Below are positions 11,570 through 22,290 of a stretch of DNA of 64,000 bases, piece after piece. The DNA lies in the NCBI GenBank assembly GCA_964304625.1, contig OZ199840.1:5828001-5892000 (forward strand), written 5' to 3'. The notes under the pieces were generated by a model. That model worked only from the letters and a program-made list of their open reading frames with translations. It was not told where the DNA came from and did no database searches. Position numbers and translations under genes: made by a program. Within the stretch, counting starts at the first letter, position 1. Each line of letters starts with the position of its first letter. This DNA is from Kudoa neothunni (lineage: Eukaryota; Cnidaria).

Positions 11570-12761
11570 TAACTAAAAAATGAAATGTAGAGTGTAATAT
11601 ATGTCTTATACTATACTACTAAATTCCTATTTACGTTGCTTCTTTTATTTTGTACAATTAACTTTCGTTCAGAATGATTCTTTAAAAATTAATTGTTAAA
11701 AGATTTTTTTGGACAGATATCGAATGCAATGAAGATTGAAGATTCATTGTGTTGTCGCTATAAAAATTTAATGATAAAAGTTTTATGATAAAATGTTTAT
11801 AATTTTTTTTATAATTCAAATATATTAACAAAAAAAATCTATAAACTACAAAAAGTGATAACTGATTATAATTTTCCTTTAAAAGATTCATAATCGGTAT
11901 ACCAAAAATGATAGAGAAGATAATTTAGAATAAGATGTATAATAAATGTAGAATTTAATGTGTGCACAATAAGGTGGGTTTTCAATGGTTATTGGAAACT
12001 TAACGAAGATTTCACATGTGCGGACGGTGTTGTATTCGAGATTTTGCACCAAAATTAGATGTTACCTTAATTAGCTAAATACTTCCTCTCGTTATTCTTT
12101 TATTTTATTATGAACATTCGTGAAAGAATCGGTGAAAAAAACGATGCGCAGAAGGGTGTTTTTAGGTGCCACATCCTACCTCCCTATTACCGTCAATTTG
12201 ACCCCAAAGAAGGAATATGTATTTTAATTATTTCATTATCTAATTTATAATTTCTAAAAATTTTTTTATTTTCAAATAAAAAAGCATGTCACAGGAGAAT
12301 GGCTTGATTTTTAAAATAGTTGAAGCTTTATGAGACAACATAAAACACAACACAAAATCGTTTGTGGTCAATTTGATCCCAATGACGCTCGGAAGTTTAA
12401 TCATTACGCTGTCAATTAGAGAATAAAATTTCCCAATCTTGCGAGATTTGCATGCCTTTGTGTAAAATTTAATGATAGTCAATTAGTTAGTTAAATTTCA
12501 TTTAATATTTAAAGATATGAAAAATTTATTACTTAAGTATCGTTAGCTGAATATTGTCGCCCATAAATAAACAAACAAATCCCATCCTCAAACCTCAAAT
12601 AACTAATAAAGTTATTAATCTTAATTAAATAGTTAATAAATTTTGAACTAACTTTGGATAATTTGTATATTTCCTTAAATCGGAAATGAGGTAACTGAGT
12701 CAAGAAGGATAAATACTAACTCTATCCCTTCCTATTTTTAATCATAAAGTTTATTTCAATA

Positions 12762-14340
12762 TGGCAAGTCACCAAAAACTTAGAAAATGGAAGGAAGAAT
12801 ACACCAAATACGGTTTTACTAAAAAACTCGTCGATAGTGTTGAAAAACCACAATGCGTTCTTTTAATGTCATTTATTCAAATTCCGACTTGAAGCCATCA
12901 AAGTTACTTCAACATTATGATAACAAACATGATGGTAAAACACATATAGGAAACGAGATCCAGTCATCAAAAGTGAAGAGAGCGCGCTATGACTTAAAGG
13001 GAACATTTCTCTAGATAACCTTTGCCTCTCGCTTCATTCAAAATAGCTTATGAAGTGGCGAAAGCGAAAAACACCCACAATATTGCAGAGACGATAAAAC
13101 CATGCATTCGGGAGGCAGAAAAGATTGTTTTGGGTGAAGAAGCAACAAAAAAACTCAAAGGAATACCACTATCCAAAAATATTATCCGCAATAAAATTGA
13201 TGAGATAAGTGCTGATATTCTTTATCAAATAGTTTCGGATATCAAGGCATTTCCAATGCAAATTGCACTCTAGGTGGATGAGTCAACGGATGTCGATAAT
13301 TGTAGTTAGCTCGTCGCTTTCGTAAGATATGTGAAATCGAGCTTTATTGAGGAAGACTTTTTATTTTGCAAGGCGTTGAATACAACAACTACTAGATCTA
13401 TTTGTACCGATGGGGCACCTATCATGTTAGGAAATAAATCTAAGTTTGTTACTCATATAAAATGCCATGTTCCGGACGTGATAATCACCCATTGTATTTT
13501 GCATCGCCAAGCTCTGATGTCAAAAACTTTACCGATTGATCTAAAGTCAGCAATGGATTATTGTATCAAACTAATAAATTTCAAACGCGGAAAAGCTTTA
13601 AATCACAAAATTTTTAAGGCATTTTTCAATGAAATTAACGATGAAGGTTCTGGTCTTATCCCACCACACAGAAGTAAGTCGGTCTTTGACTTAAAATAGG
13701 AAATCGAGAAATTTTTATTAGGTCAAAAGTCGGATCTTGCAAATGTTTTCAAGTTCTAAAATTTCTCAATAATGTTGGCAACTCTCACGGATATCTTTCA
13801 ACACTTGAACGAATTAAATTATTCATTTCACAGAAAATTTATAAATATTTAAGTGCTTCTGACAAGTTACGAGCATTTCGTGAAAAGCTGACCTTATGGA
13901 TTGTCAGAATAAAGAATAAAATTTGTTGTAATTTTCCACTTTAGAGGAAAATATTAAAAATGAAAATGTGAATTCCGAAATTTTGCAAATCTTAATAAAA
14001 GATCATTTGGAGAAACTGAAAGATTCTTTTGACGGCTATTTTTCTACTGGCAACTTAAATGAATCTGATGGCTGAATTGTCAAACCATTCGCCTTCAACT
14101 TGTTAAAAATGGAGGACAATAATGATGAAAGAGAAAGTTTGATCGAAATAAGATCGTGCTAATCCATGAAACTGCTGTTTGAGTCAAGTTTACTTGAGCA
14201 CTTTTGGTGTCACGTCCTTAAAAATTGTCTCAGATTAGCGAAAAAAGCGCTGAAGATTTTAGTTCCATTTATACATAAAAAACAGGTACAGATGCACGTT
14301 AAAGCCAGAAAATGCCTTATGAACAGCACTATCCAATAAA
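12762..14340 (+). pseudogene. hAT transposase relic (ZBED5-like)
   Basis: The plus-strand pieces run in order. A BED-type N-terminus (KLRKWKEEYTKYGFTKKLVD, 12775-12850) breaks by a frameshift after PQCVL and resumes in another frame (SKLLQHYDNKH, about 12895-12935). The RNase-H core has SADILYQIVSDIK, a stop, then VDESTDVDN at 13275-13305 with the first Asp. A second part reads STDGAPIMLGNKSKF (13400-13440) and HCILHRQALMSK. The C-terminal end (AKKALKILVPFIHKK, about 14240-14280) is truncated before the full dimerisation region. At least five stops or shifts are visible. No terminal repeats or 8-bp duplication were located. Confidence 0.75.
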
Positions 14341-14479
14341 AGTCCCCGTTTCAATGTCTTAATTGTCAATAAAAAACAAAAGAAAGTCCAGAAGATAACT
14401 AAAAAATTTTTAATTGTTTATTTTACAATTGTATTTTTTCGCATTAAATAGTTAATATATGCGCGTTAATCTTATATAA

Positions 14480-14815
14480 TCGGAATTTCAACTAGTCTTA
14501 AAAATAGGGGTGTGGAAATTGACGATACTGTTGCAGGAGGTGTCAAACCCAAAACAAATAAGGAAGCCCGGCTCTACAGAAACCTCATACTGGATTTGAT
14601 TTCGTTCCTGTACCCCGGCGTTTATGAGCGCCAGAGTTTTATCCTTCCGCCAGGCTCCCTTCCCAGCTGCAAGCAAGACCACGATAAATCGTAGATCCTT
14701 GCGATTACTACAGCCTTCCTATTTAATTTCAGATTAGGAGTACAGGAACGACCAGACTAGGCTTTAAACTTGCGACCTCGACTTAACACCACTATGCCAT
14801 ACAGCTCAGGCTTGT
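14480..14815 (-). repeat. possible tRNA-derived SINE
   Basis: A 330-bp stretch of clearly higher GC than its surroundings. On the minus strand it starts with a pol III A-box-like TGGCATAGTGG (about 14790) and, some 25 nt on, a B-box-like GTTTAAAGCC. The body ends near 14480. Frames of about 60 codons are open on both strands, probably because of the composition. A second copy is not in the window, so repeat status is inferred. Confidence 0.3.
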
Positions 14816-15227
14816 ACATAATAGCAAGTTTCCACGAGATGTCGAGAGTTTATTTATAAATAAATTTTTCGATATCAAATATGTTGTCACAATTATAAAA
14901 TAAAACATAAGTAAATTTTTCTAAAAAGAATAAAGTTGAAATTTTGCGATTACGCAATAACCAATCCAATCTCAGCTGGAATTATTAATTTGGAGATGAA
15001 ATATATCATGAAACTATGAGGAATATTGTCAACTTGAACTTTATGATACAAAATTTTTTTCCTATAGAAAAATCAATTTTTTCAGATTTAGGAACCTAAA
15101 ATAATCGAGAAACCTTCGTATATTTTAAGCGTTCATTAAGGAAGGGTTAAGTCGCGACTTCTACCGAAGTATTACTAAGTGTAAGTGCGGGCGGCAGTAC
15201 TTGAGATTGTGTCTCGTTTTGTATGCC

Positions 15228-17891
15228 ATGGAAGAAGTAATCAATAAATTATTGTCATGCGGCATCGAAAACGGTGTTGTTGTTGACGACCCAGAGTACA
15301 CCAATAACAAAGATCAACTACTATTACAGTGGGAACAATGTATTAATTCAAGATCGATACATCTGAACCGTAGCGAATTGCTTATTTTTGATGACATTAT
15401 ACGTGTGTTTAAATACGATGAAAATAAAGTTGACCGCAACATGTCTAATTCAATCAGAGTTATTTTTGATTTCGGCCCAACAATCTTAAAGTTTTGTGGT
15501 CTCATTTTGGATATTCTTGTTGATGTTGAGTCGTCAACCGCAAATACAATCATCACGAGTGATGACGGTTGGTTACACCAACAGTTTTTACAAAAATGTT
15601 TAATCATCTACAACACAATGACAAAACAACTGCTTACCATGTCGGAAACTGACACATTTTCAGAATTTATTAATAATGAAGACCGAAATAAGAGTTATAT
15701 TTTTGTATTAATGGAACTCTCCAGCAAGATAAAGCTTTATGATATGAATATTGTGAAGAATTTTTGGTTGTCGACAAAAAAAATTATCCCAAAGTTAACA
15801 AAAAAATCATTAATTTGTTTATACTTGACAAGCGTACTGCAGAGTATCAGCTACAAACTTAGTCGACTAGATTCTGTTGTTGGTGTTGATGTGTCGGAGG
15901 AGGAGGAGGAGAATTTGACTGATTGGTTGAATGAAGAATTTATCGATCAATTGATAGTAGTTTATAAGGTGTTTGTTTATTTTTTAAAGTTCCATTCTGC
16001 ATCGGTCTCAGCAGCCAATACCACTTCTTCAGTTGTTACTGCTAACGTCAATTTTGCAAATTTCTGCCACAATAGAAAAGGGATTGTGAAGGTGATGGGA
16101 TTGGAAAAAAATACAGAATCTTTGTTGTTGGATGTGATAACCCATAATGTGTTATTGATGATGGTGGTCAAAAGTCACACTCTGACAGAGAATTTTAATT
16201 CTATTGCCACCAGTCCACTTTTCAAATTGGCCATAGATATCGATAGAAGTTTTGTTCATAAGTTGATTCAAAGAATTTCGGTTCAATTCTCACACCAATC
16301 ACTGAAACCGTACGTTTTCAAGGTTGTGGAATGTTTGTTGAATTTGGTGAAAAATCATCAGCAATCTCTGTACAAGCAACTATTAACAGTCGAGTGTTTT
16401 GAATGTTTGATTGGATTTGTGGAGAATGTCCAAATTATAATTAATAAAGATTTCGTTAATGTTAATCAAATTCAAAAATGTTTTTTTGGTCTGCTTATTA
16501 TTTGTCTAGATTGTTGCCATGTTGAAAATCTTCCAATGATATTCGCGTTCTTTTACTACTACCTATTTGACAATAGATCCACGCTTAATGACGAAATTGA
16601 TGGATTTGCTGTTTTGTTAATTCAACAAACCCTATACGATGTGATTGTGGAAGTGATTTGTAATCTTTTTGACAATAAAACAGCGTTAGATCACTTGGGT
16701 GTCCTTTTCTATGTGTATACTCAGGCGACGTTGGATTTGACTCAACAACAAAATTGTTTCAAGTTAGGATTGTTATTTTCCAAATTATTTTGGAGTTCGA
16801 AAAAACTTTTTTTATCATTCTGCCAGCGAATTCAACGCAACAAATCAAAACTGTTACTTTTCCAGCTGTTAAGACATCTATTCAACGAGAAACCCTCCTA
16901 TTTCGCTGACCTCAGTATTGTGGACAAACTGTTTTCGCTGCTTGATATATCTGACGATTTGATGGCAACCAGTTTGTCTATTGACAGCGGTTGCACGGAA
17001 GGGATTTTGTGTTTTATTCAAATGCTAACTGATAACAATCAACCGCATGTATTTCGTCAGATTCCGTACGAAAAATTATTTACTGAATCGGCAACCAAAT
17101 TAATTGAAAATGATCAAAATTCTAATCTTTGGAATATTTTACATTTGTCCATTTATGGTTTGTGTCGCAGTGATCATTTTAACTGCGACATCGGAGAATG
17201 GTTTCAAAATCTTATTTCCACATTCACTCAACCTCCTAACAGCTTCACTAAGTACACAAAAATTGTAGATGTTTTTTATGTAAAATTTTTTAGTTTGTGT
17301 GGCATTGTCGTCAGTGCTATGGTAGTGTGCAATGAGAAAGCGATTGCAAACACACTAATCACCGAGGACCAACTTACAACACTTTCCAATAGTTTACATT
17401 CTTTCTTTCAACAAGGGTATGCTATTACAGCTGCTTTTTTCTGCGTCCAAATTTGTAAAGCTCTTAGCTTTTGTAACTCGTTCAACTATTCAAGAATAAT
17501 TCTACAGGAACATTGCCCCTGGCTGCATCAGCTACTTGTAGGGATGATAAAAAGAAATTTTTCCGGTGAAAATAATTGTACAGAGTCTTCTTTGGAGAAT
17601 ACAATGAAGATGATTATTGAACGTGCACAACGACACTCCATTAAAAGTTGTGGTAAAACCACAAGATTATCCTTTCAAGAATTTCTTAAGATTCCTAACT
17701 CCTCCTCTTCTGAGACTGTAATTGAAACCCAAAAGATCGCCACCAACATAGAAGACAACTTTTTCAATGTGTCCAAAAATGTTGTAAACAAACTGGAAAA
17801 ACTTCAAAATCATCCACACTCAATCGACTCAATGAAGTTTTCGAGAATATTTAACATCTTGGAGGCTTTGAGTAACGCCCTCGATCATTGA
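15228..17891 (+). CDS. intronless gene for an 887-residue helical protein, family unknown
   Basis: A single uninterrupted frame from ATG 15228 to TGA 17889-17891; the open frame extends 27 nt upstream but holds no earlier ATG. I do not recognise the family. The protein is soluble, rich in Leu, Ile, Phe and Asn, and built of amphipathic helical segments throughout, as in HEAT/ARM-type or other all-helical scaffolds. It has a short acidic run, VSEEEEENLTDWLNEEF, at about residue 225, and a basic, Ser-rich part near 810-840 before a final helix ending LEALSNALDH. No signal peptide, membrane span or catalytic motif is seen. Length, codon use and absence of breaks mark it as a living host gene. 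Its lack of introns sets it apart from the other host genes here and may reflect a retrocopy or intron loss. Confidence 0.85.
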   Translation: MEEVINKLLSCGIENGVVVDDPEYTNNKDQLLLQWEQCINSRSIHLNRSELLIFDDIIRVFKYDENKVDRNMSNSIRVIFDFGPTILKFCGLILDILVDVESSTANTIITSDDGWLHQQFLQKCLIIYNTMTKQLLTMSETDTFSEFINNEDRNKSYIFVLMELSSKIKLYDMNIVKNFWLSTKKIIPKLTKKSLICLYLTSVLQSISYKLSRLDSVVGVDVSEEEEENLTDWLNEEFIDQLIVVYKVFVYFLKFHSASVSAANTTSSVVTANVNFANFCHNRKGIVKVMGLEKNTESLLLDVITHNVLLMMVVKSHTLTENFNSIATSPLFKLAIDIDRSFVHKLIQRISVQFSHQSLKPYVFKVVECLLNLVKNHQQSLYKQLLTVECFECLIGFVENVQIIINKDFVNVNQIQKCFFGLLIICLDCCHVENLPMIFAFFYYYLFDNRSTLNDEIDGFAVLLIQQTLYDVIVEVICNLFDNKTALDHLGVLFYVYTQATLDLTQQQNCFKLGLLFSKLFWSSKKLFLSFCQRIQRNKSKLLLFQLLRHLFNEKPSYFADLSIVDKLFSLLDISDDLMATSLSIDSGCTEGILCFIQMLTDNNQPHVFRQIPYEKLFTESATKLIENDQNSNLWNILHLSIYGLCRSDHFNCDIGEWFQNLISTFTQPPNSFTKYTKIVDVFYVKFFSLCGIVVSAMVVCNEKAIANTLITEDQLTTLSNSLHSFFQQGYAITAAFFCVQICKALSFCNSFNYSRIILQEHCPWLHQLLVGMIKRNFSGENNCTESSLENTMKMIIERAQRHSIKSCGKTTRLSFQEFLKIPNSSSSETVIETQKIATNIEDNFFNVSKNVVNKLEKLQNHPHSIDSMKFSRIFNILEALSNALDH

Positions 17892-18134
17892 ACTTTGTAT
17901 AGCTTTGTAGGATTTCATATCGTTATTTTTTAATTATATTGTACTTTTTTGTGCCAACAAATTTGAAATTTTGAATATTATCAATTTTTTTATTTATTTC
18001 TAGAATAATTATAGAAATTCAATAGATAAAAACGTTTTTCTCATTATACGATGGCTGATCGTTAAGATGAAGAGAATTTACTATTTTTCAAATATTTCTT
18101 TCGATTTATGGATATAGTATTTTATATTAGACCA

Positions 18135-18209
18135 TTAACCCTCCCCGAACACGCGTCGAGGATTTGACTCGAAAGCACACCTTGGGTGCAATGGGCCCCA
18201 GACGGTTAA
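18135..18209. mobile_element. 75-bp TTAA-flanked mini-element
   Basis: TTAA at both ends (18135-18138 and 18206-18209), with left terminus CCCTCCCCGAACACG and right terminus reading in as CCGTCTGGGGCCC. This is the terminal style of the piggyBac family in this window, collapsed to a few dozen bases. Confidence 0.5.
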
Positions 18210-18945
18210 ATTGATTTATTTTGTAACATACAATTGTAAACATTTATTTTTGAAAACAATTATTATATATAATGTTGGAAATTTATTTACAAAACGAATT
18301 TAAGCAGTAACGGTATGTAGTTCTCGTTTTTCTATCATTTTGACGAACACAGAGATGACAGCTTTTTTTCGAATAAGGGTGGAATAATGCATGAAATTTG
18401 TATTTATTTCTTGCTTCTATAACATCTTTAAATGAATATATAATTATTTTGTACTTTTTTTATTTATTTTCTGTTTGCATACAATATAATAAGTGTGCAT
18501 TTATTGGCACTTTATCTAACAAATGCGGAACATAGCCGCTGGTCATCTTCTAGTTGTTCGATGGATTGAATAATTAACAAAAATTTGACTAACTTTGTCC
18601 ATTCCTCCCTTTGTAGAATTGTAGAATGAAATACTTTCTTGGATTTTTTTTGATATTATAAATTTACAATTGGTCTACGATGTAATGAGCTTAAGAAAAT
18701 AGCAGAATTTTAAAATTTAAAGCTATTTCTGAGAAATTATTTGTATAGCTAAGTATACTGTTTAACATTTTATCCGCGAAAAATAACTTTAAGTGTCTTT
18801 TTCTGTAATTAAATTGTCAGGAATATCGTGTTTCTATTTTTTTGAAAATGATTTTACATAGTAAACAAACCATTCAGAATTTTTACCACAAGGCCTCTCG
18901 TCATTAGATTTAAAAATTTATCATGTCGAACTATTTGTAATTAAA

Positions 18946-19234
18946 TCACCTTAAATTTAGTTTCACAATATTCAAAACTGGATCCATTGCTTCCTTCCAC
19001 CAATAAATTATCATAACAAAAGTTGCTGCTACAAGACTCATTGTCTGACAGATTTGAAACTGTGATCTTAACGGTTGAAAATTTTCTTTACGTCCATCTA
19101 TAATCGAAAAACAATTAAATAGACAAAAATACGCGAATTAAAAAGTTTACAACGCACAAGATTACATGGGTTGAAGAGTACTTTTTGGTTGAAAAGGCGA
19201 AGTTTTGCACGGGTTAATCTAATTCTAATGTGGG
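18946..19234 (-). CDS. candidate 3' end of a small membrane-protein gene
   Basis: Two minus-strand exons join in phase. Exon A (19166-19234) reads IRLTRAKLRLFNQKVLFNP. After a 68-nt intron (19098-19165, GTAATC..TTATAG) exon B (18946-19097) continues GRKENFQPLRSQFQICQ, then a hydrophobic helix MSLVAATFVMIIYWWKEAMD, and ends NIVKLNLR before TGA. One transmembrane segment close to the C-terminus is predicted by eye. The upstream exon or exons were not found; a possible acceptor is at 19235-19236. The family is not recognised. Intron size and phase agree with the other host genes, which is the main support. Confidence 0.45.
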
Positions 19235-20260
19235 CTCAAATTGATCGTGGTAACAACCAATAAATTAGAAAGTAGAAAATGATCTTTCATGGCTTTTATT
19301 AAGAAAAAATTTAATCCCGAATAAGGAGTAATTCTGAGCGCTCGATTTTTATATTCCTATCAACTTCTATTCGTAGGTTTCCGACACAGTTCATTTTAAG
19401 AATTTTTTATTGTTACGCGCCACCAATTTATCCTCAGGCTTTCAGGGATCAGAAAACATTAACCAAAATAAAAATCACACGAAATCTGTCAAATCGGTTC
19501 ATTCTTATCAACCTTTCTATTTTTAAAGCATTGTTTATGTTTTAATGAATATTCTGATGTCTAAATGACCTTAGAATTTAGATTTGAGCTGAAATAAATC
19601 CGTCATTTAATTCTGTTAACATTATCATTCTTTCAATAATTGCTCTAAGTTAATTTAGGGTTAGAAATTATTTAACGGAAAATAAACAATCTGAAATTTT
19701 CGGTTTAATTAAGGCACTGACTATTTTCACGGTAACGAATATCTCCTTCATTTTTGAAATATTATTCGTTTGAATTCCCAGGTGTATTAAAATATTTTTT
19801 ATCTACCTAATATCTTATTTTTATGCTAAAACTGTTTATCAAAATTTACATATTAATATCATGTTTTCTGCTCTTATTATCATTTCCTAACGCATTTGTT
19901 AGGACAGATATGTTTGATTCATGCAATATTCTAAGTTTAATAAAACTTAAAGTAATTTTTTAATGAAAAAGCTGTACTATTGTATGTTGGAAACTCACAT
20001 CATAAATGTAAATTCTCGGCTCCTCCGTATTTCTTGCATGAAAATTCAAATGTATTAATGGGAATTAGATGTAAGATCGTATAAGACATTTAGATCATCA
20101 TTTTTAATAAGATGTTAATGTATAACTCAATAATATATTGTTTTATTCACTCATTAATTTTAATTGTTGGAACAAACCTAAATATCAAATGGTATATTTG
20201 TTTTTAACAATTACTTAATTTCAACCAGAAAATTTTATTTCAAAATGTAAAATTTATTTC
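19235..20260. other. AT-rich region, no gene resolved
   Basis: No coding frame with splice support was found. Upstream exons of the candidate gene ending at 18946 should lie here if the gene is real. Confidence 0.4.
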
Positions 20261-20269
20261 AAAACAGTT

Positions 20270-22290
20270 ACAAAAACGGGACTACGTTAAATTTATGCCA
20301 CTGCAGCCGCGAAATAATACAGAGTATGATAATTTTAAGTCGGCGTGCCATTTGAAAACAATGAGGATGATAATACACCAGAATCGAATATGCTAAAAGA
20401 AGATTTAACAGAAATTTCAATCATAATCTCATGTTATGAAATAAGATATATATGTTACTTTGGTTTGAATTATAAAACTAGAAGTTTGGGAGAGAGAAAT
20501 AAGGTCACTAAATATTGGACATAATCATCGTTGCGATAGTAAAATTTATGAAAATCTCCCCAGCCAAAGAAAAATAAATCTCTCGGATCCATTTATATCA
20601 GAATTGATATTTCTCGGGGAGAATAAAAATTTTATTCCAAATAAATTAAATCAAGAAACAGGAATGAATGTGTCGCTAAAATCCTTGCACAATGTTGAGA
20701 GGTTCTCGCCAGAAAAAATAAAAGACATGGGCTCAGTCGTAAAGTTGATGAAAGAAGATTACCATTGTAGATTCAAAATATTGTCAAGTCATAATATAGT
20801 TCGCGGAATATTCTTCATGTCCAATGAAATGAAAAGAGTCTTAGAGTATTTTCCAGAACTTATGTTAATAGGTGGGACTTAAAATAAACTTATGGACTGA
20901 AGGTAATAAATAATTTTTAACAAAATATTTCCTTTCCTTTTAGGGTTCCACTTTCCATAACTGCGTCAGAAGACTCTTTTGGATAAACACATAACAAGTG
21001 CTTGCATTCTGTACGAAGAAACCAAGGAATCCACCAAATGGATATTGGAGGATTTAATCGATACAGCCCATTGGTTAGCGCACAAACTTTCAACGATTGT
21101 CAGTGATGAAAGTCAAAATTTAAAAAAATGTGTAAAGGAAGCTTTCCTATCAGCTTCGCTTCTAATATGCCGATTCCACCCACGTTCTTCAATCATTTCA
21201 AAGAGAAATAATCGATAAATATAAAATTACTTCTAGCAAAAGAATTTTTTATTGAAAATTATCAGTAAAATGACAAAGGCAACGCGTAAAATTCATTTTT
21301 ATGATTTGAAAAAAAAATTATTTGGACTTGGTATCATTGATCTAAATAAATATTTTGAAAAGAACTGCGAACCTACTATTAAAGAATGGGTTGTTGGTTA
21401 GAGTTAAGCAAAAAATTTCTATGACAATGCAAGTAATAACCGATTAGAGGCTCTAAATGAACAATTAAAAAGGGTTATCAAAAGGTTTTCAACTATTAAA
21501 GAATTTTTCGTGAGTTTTTTATTTACTTAAAATCAATGAGAATCGAGCGAAAAAACAAAATTGTCATTAATCTATTGAAAAATTTTGATACAAAAATAGA
21601 TAATAATATTTACATAAACTATTTAACGCTATTTCCTCGAAAATTGTTTTAAAAGAATTACATAATATTAAAGACACGAATAATTCATTTGGGTCAGATG
21701 TGAGCTCACGTAACTGCCAACAACATCTGTCATTCAATCTGCCATGTGCGCATATTTTTCATAAAAGGACATTAAATTTTGTTTATTTGTTCGATTAAAA
21801 CTTACTCCAATAAATTAGCAGCAACATCAGTTGAGTTCTGCGAGGATTTCTATGAAATGTGCTTAGATGCGTTTAGAATTTTAGAAGACATTACTAAGAA
21901 CTCTGACAAAACAAAACTGGCTGATTTTATAATGAGATGTGATTTCAACAAAGAAAATTTATTTGACTCATCCCTTTGATTAAAATTCCTCACATTTACC
22001 GTTGTGTTTTTAGATGAATCCGGAATACTACGTGAGAAAAATAATCGTAAATTATTTCTTGGATTTCATTGATTAACGTATTTATAAAGAAGTGGTAAGT
22101 CATAGCGATTCAAAAAAATCCGAATTAAATGACACCTCAGAGAAACTATTGTCAGGTCATTATAAAAATAAGCTTGTTTTTAAAAAGTAAATAATAATTC
22201 CATCAAAGATAAAATAGATAGCTAGGCCAAAGGGTAGTAGAATAACTGCAATTGGTCTTCCAAAAACAAAAACCCGCAAAAGAAGGAACA
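20270..22290 (+). mobile_element. MULE (ZSWIM-type) relic, plus strand
   Basis: Parts in order: an N-terminal DNA-binding remnant (about 20440-20540, ending HNHRCDSKIYENLPSQRK), a linker with LNQETGMNVSLKSLHNVERF (20640-20705), the first DDE strand ending FPELMLIGGT where the catalytic Asp is replaced by Gly (20850-20880), a middle section DLIDTAHWLAHKLSTIVSDE (21045-21115), NNRLEALNEQLKRVIKRFS (21435-21495), a SWIM finger QQHLSFNLPCAHIFHK (21720-21765) and the family's C-terminal tail (GRPKG-like, then ITAIGLPKTKTRKRR, 22240-22290). Many shifts and stops separate the frames. The linker motif is shared with the relic at 36366-37989, so both belong to one subfamily. Confidence 0.8.

Larger units (their letters stand above)
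9120..12191. mobile_element. MULE-like element with long terminal inverted repeats
   Basis: About 135 bp at 9120-9254 recur, inverted, at 12056-12191, beginning GTAATAGGG and including TAGGATGTGGCACC. The ends are flanked by a 9-bp direct repeat, GTCAATTTG, at 9111-9119 and 12192-12200. Removing the element restores the GGGGTCAATTTGACCCC palindrome of the host piggyBac, which confirms the insertion. A 9-bp duplication with long TIRs is the Mutator/MULE pattern. No MULE transposase is inside, so it is non-autonomous. It contains intron-bearing coding-like sequence (9340-9850) and a later Tc1/mariner insertion. Confidence 0.75.
7208..12400 (-). mobile_element. piggyBac element carrying nested insertions
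   Basis: The element is bounded by TTAA at 7208-7211 and 12397-12400. The left terminus reads CCCTCCGAGCGCCCC and continues to a subterminal palindrome GGGGTCAAATTGACCCC. The right terminus mirrors it (GACGCTCGGAAG before TTAA, with the GACCCC motif at 12199-12205). Without the inserted 3.07-kb MULE-like element it would be about 2.1 kb, a normal piggyBac size. The transposase is on the minus strand at 7419-9030. Confidence 0.8.

Noticed and set aside
14512-14694. 60-codon frame as a gene
   Set aside because: Both strands are open in this GC-richer stretch and a SINE-like explanation fits as well.
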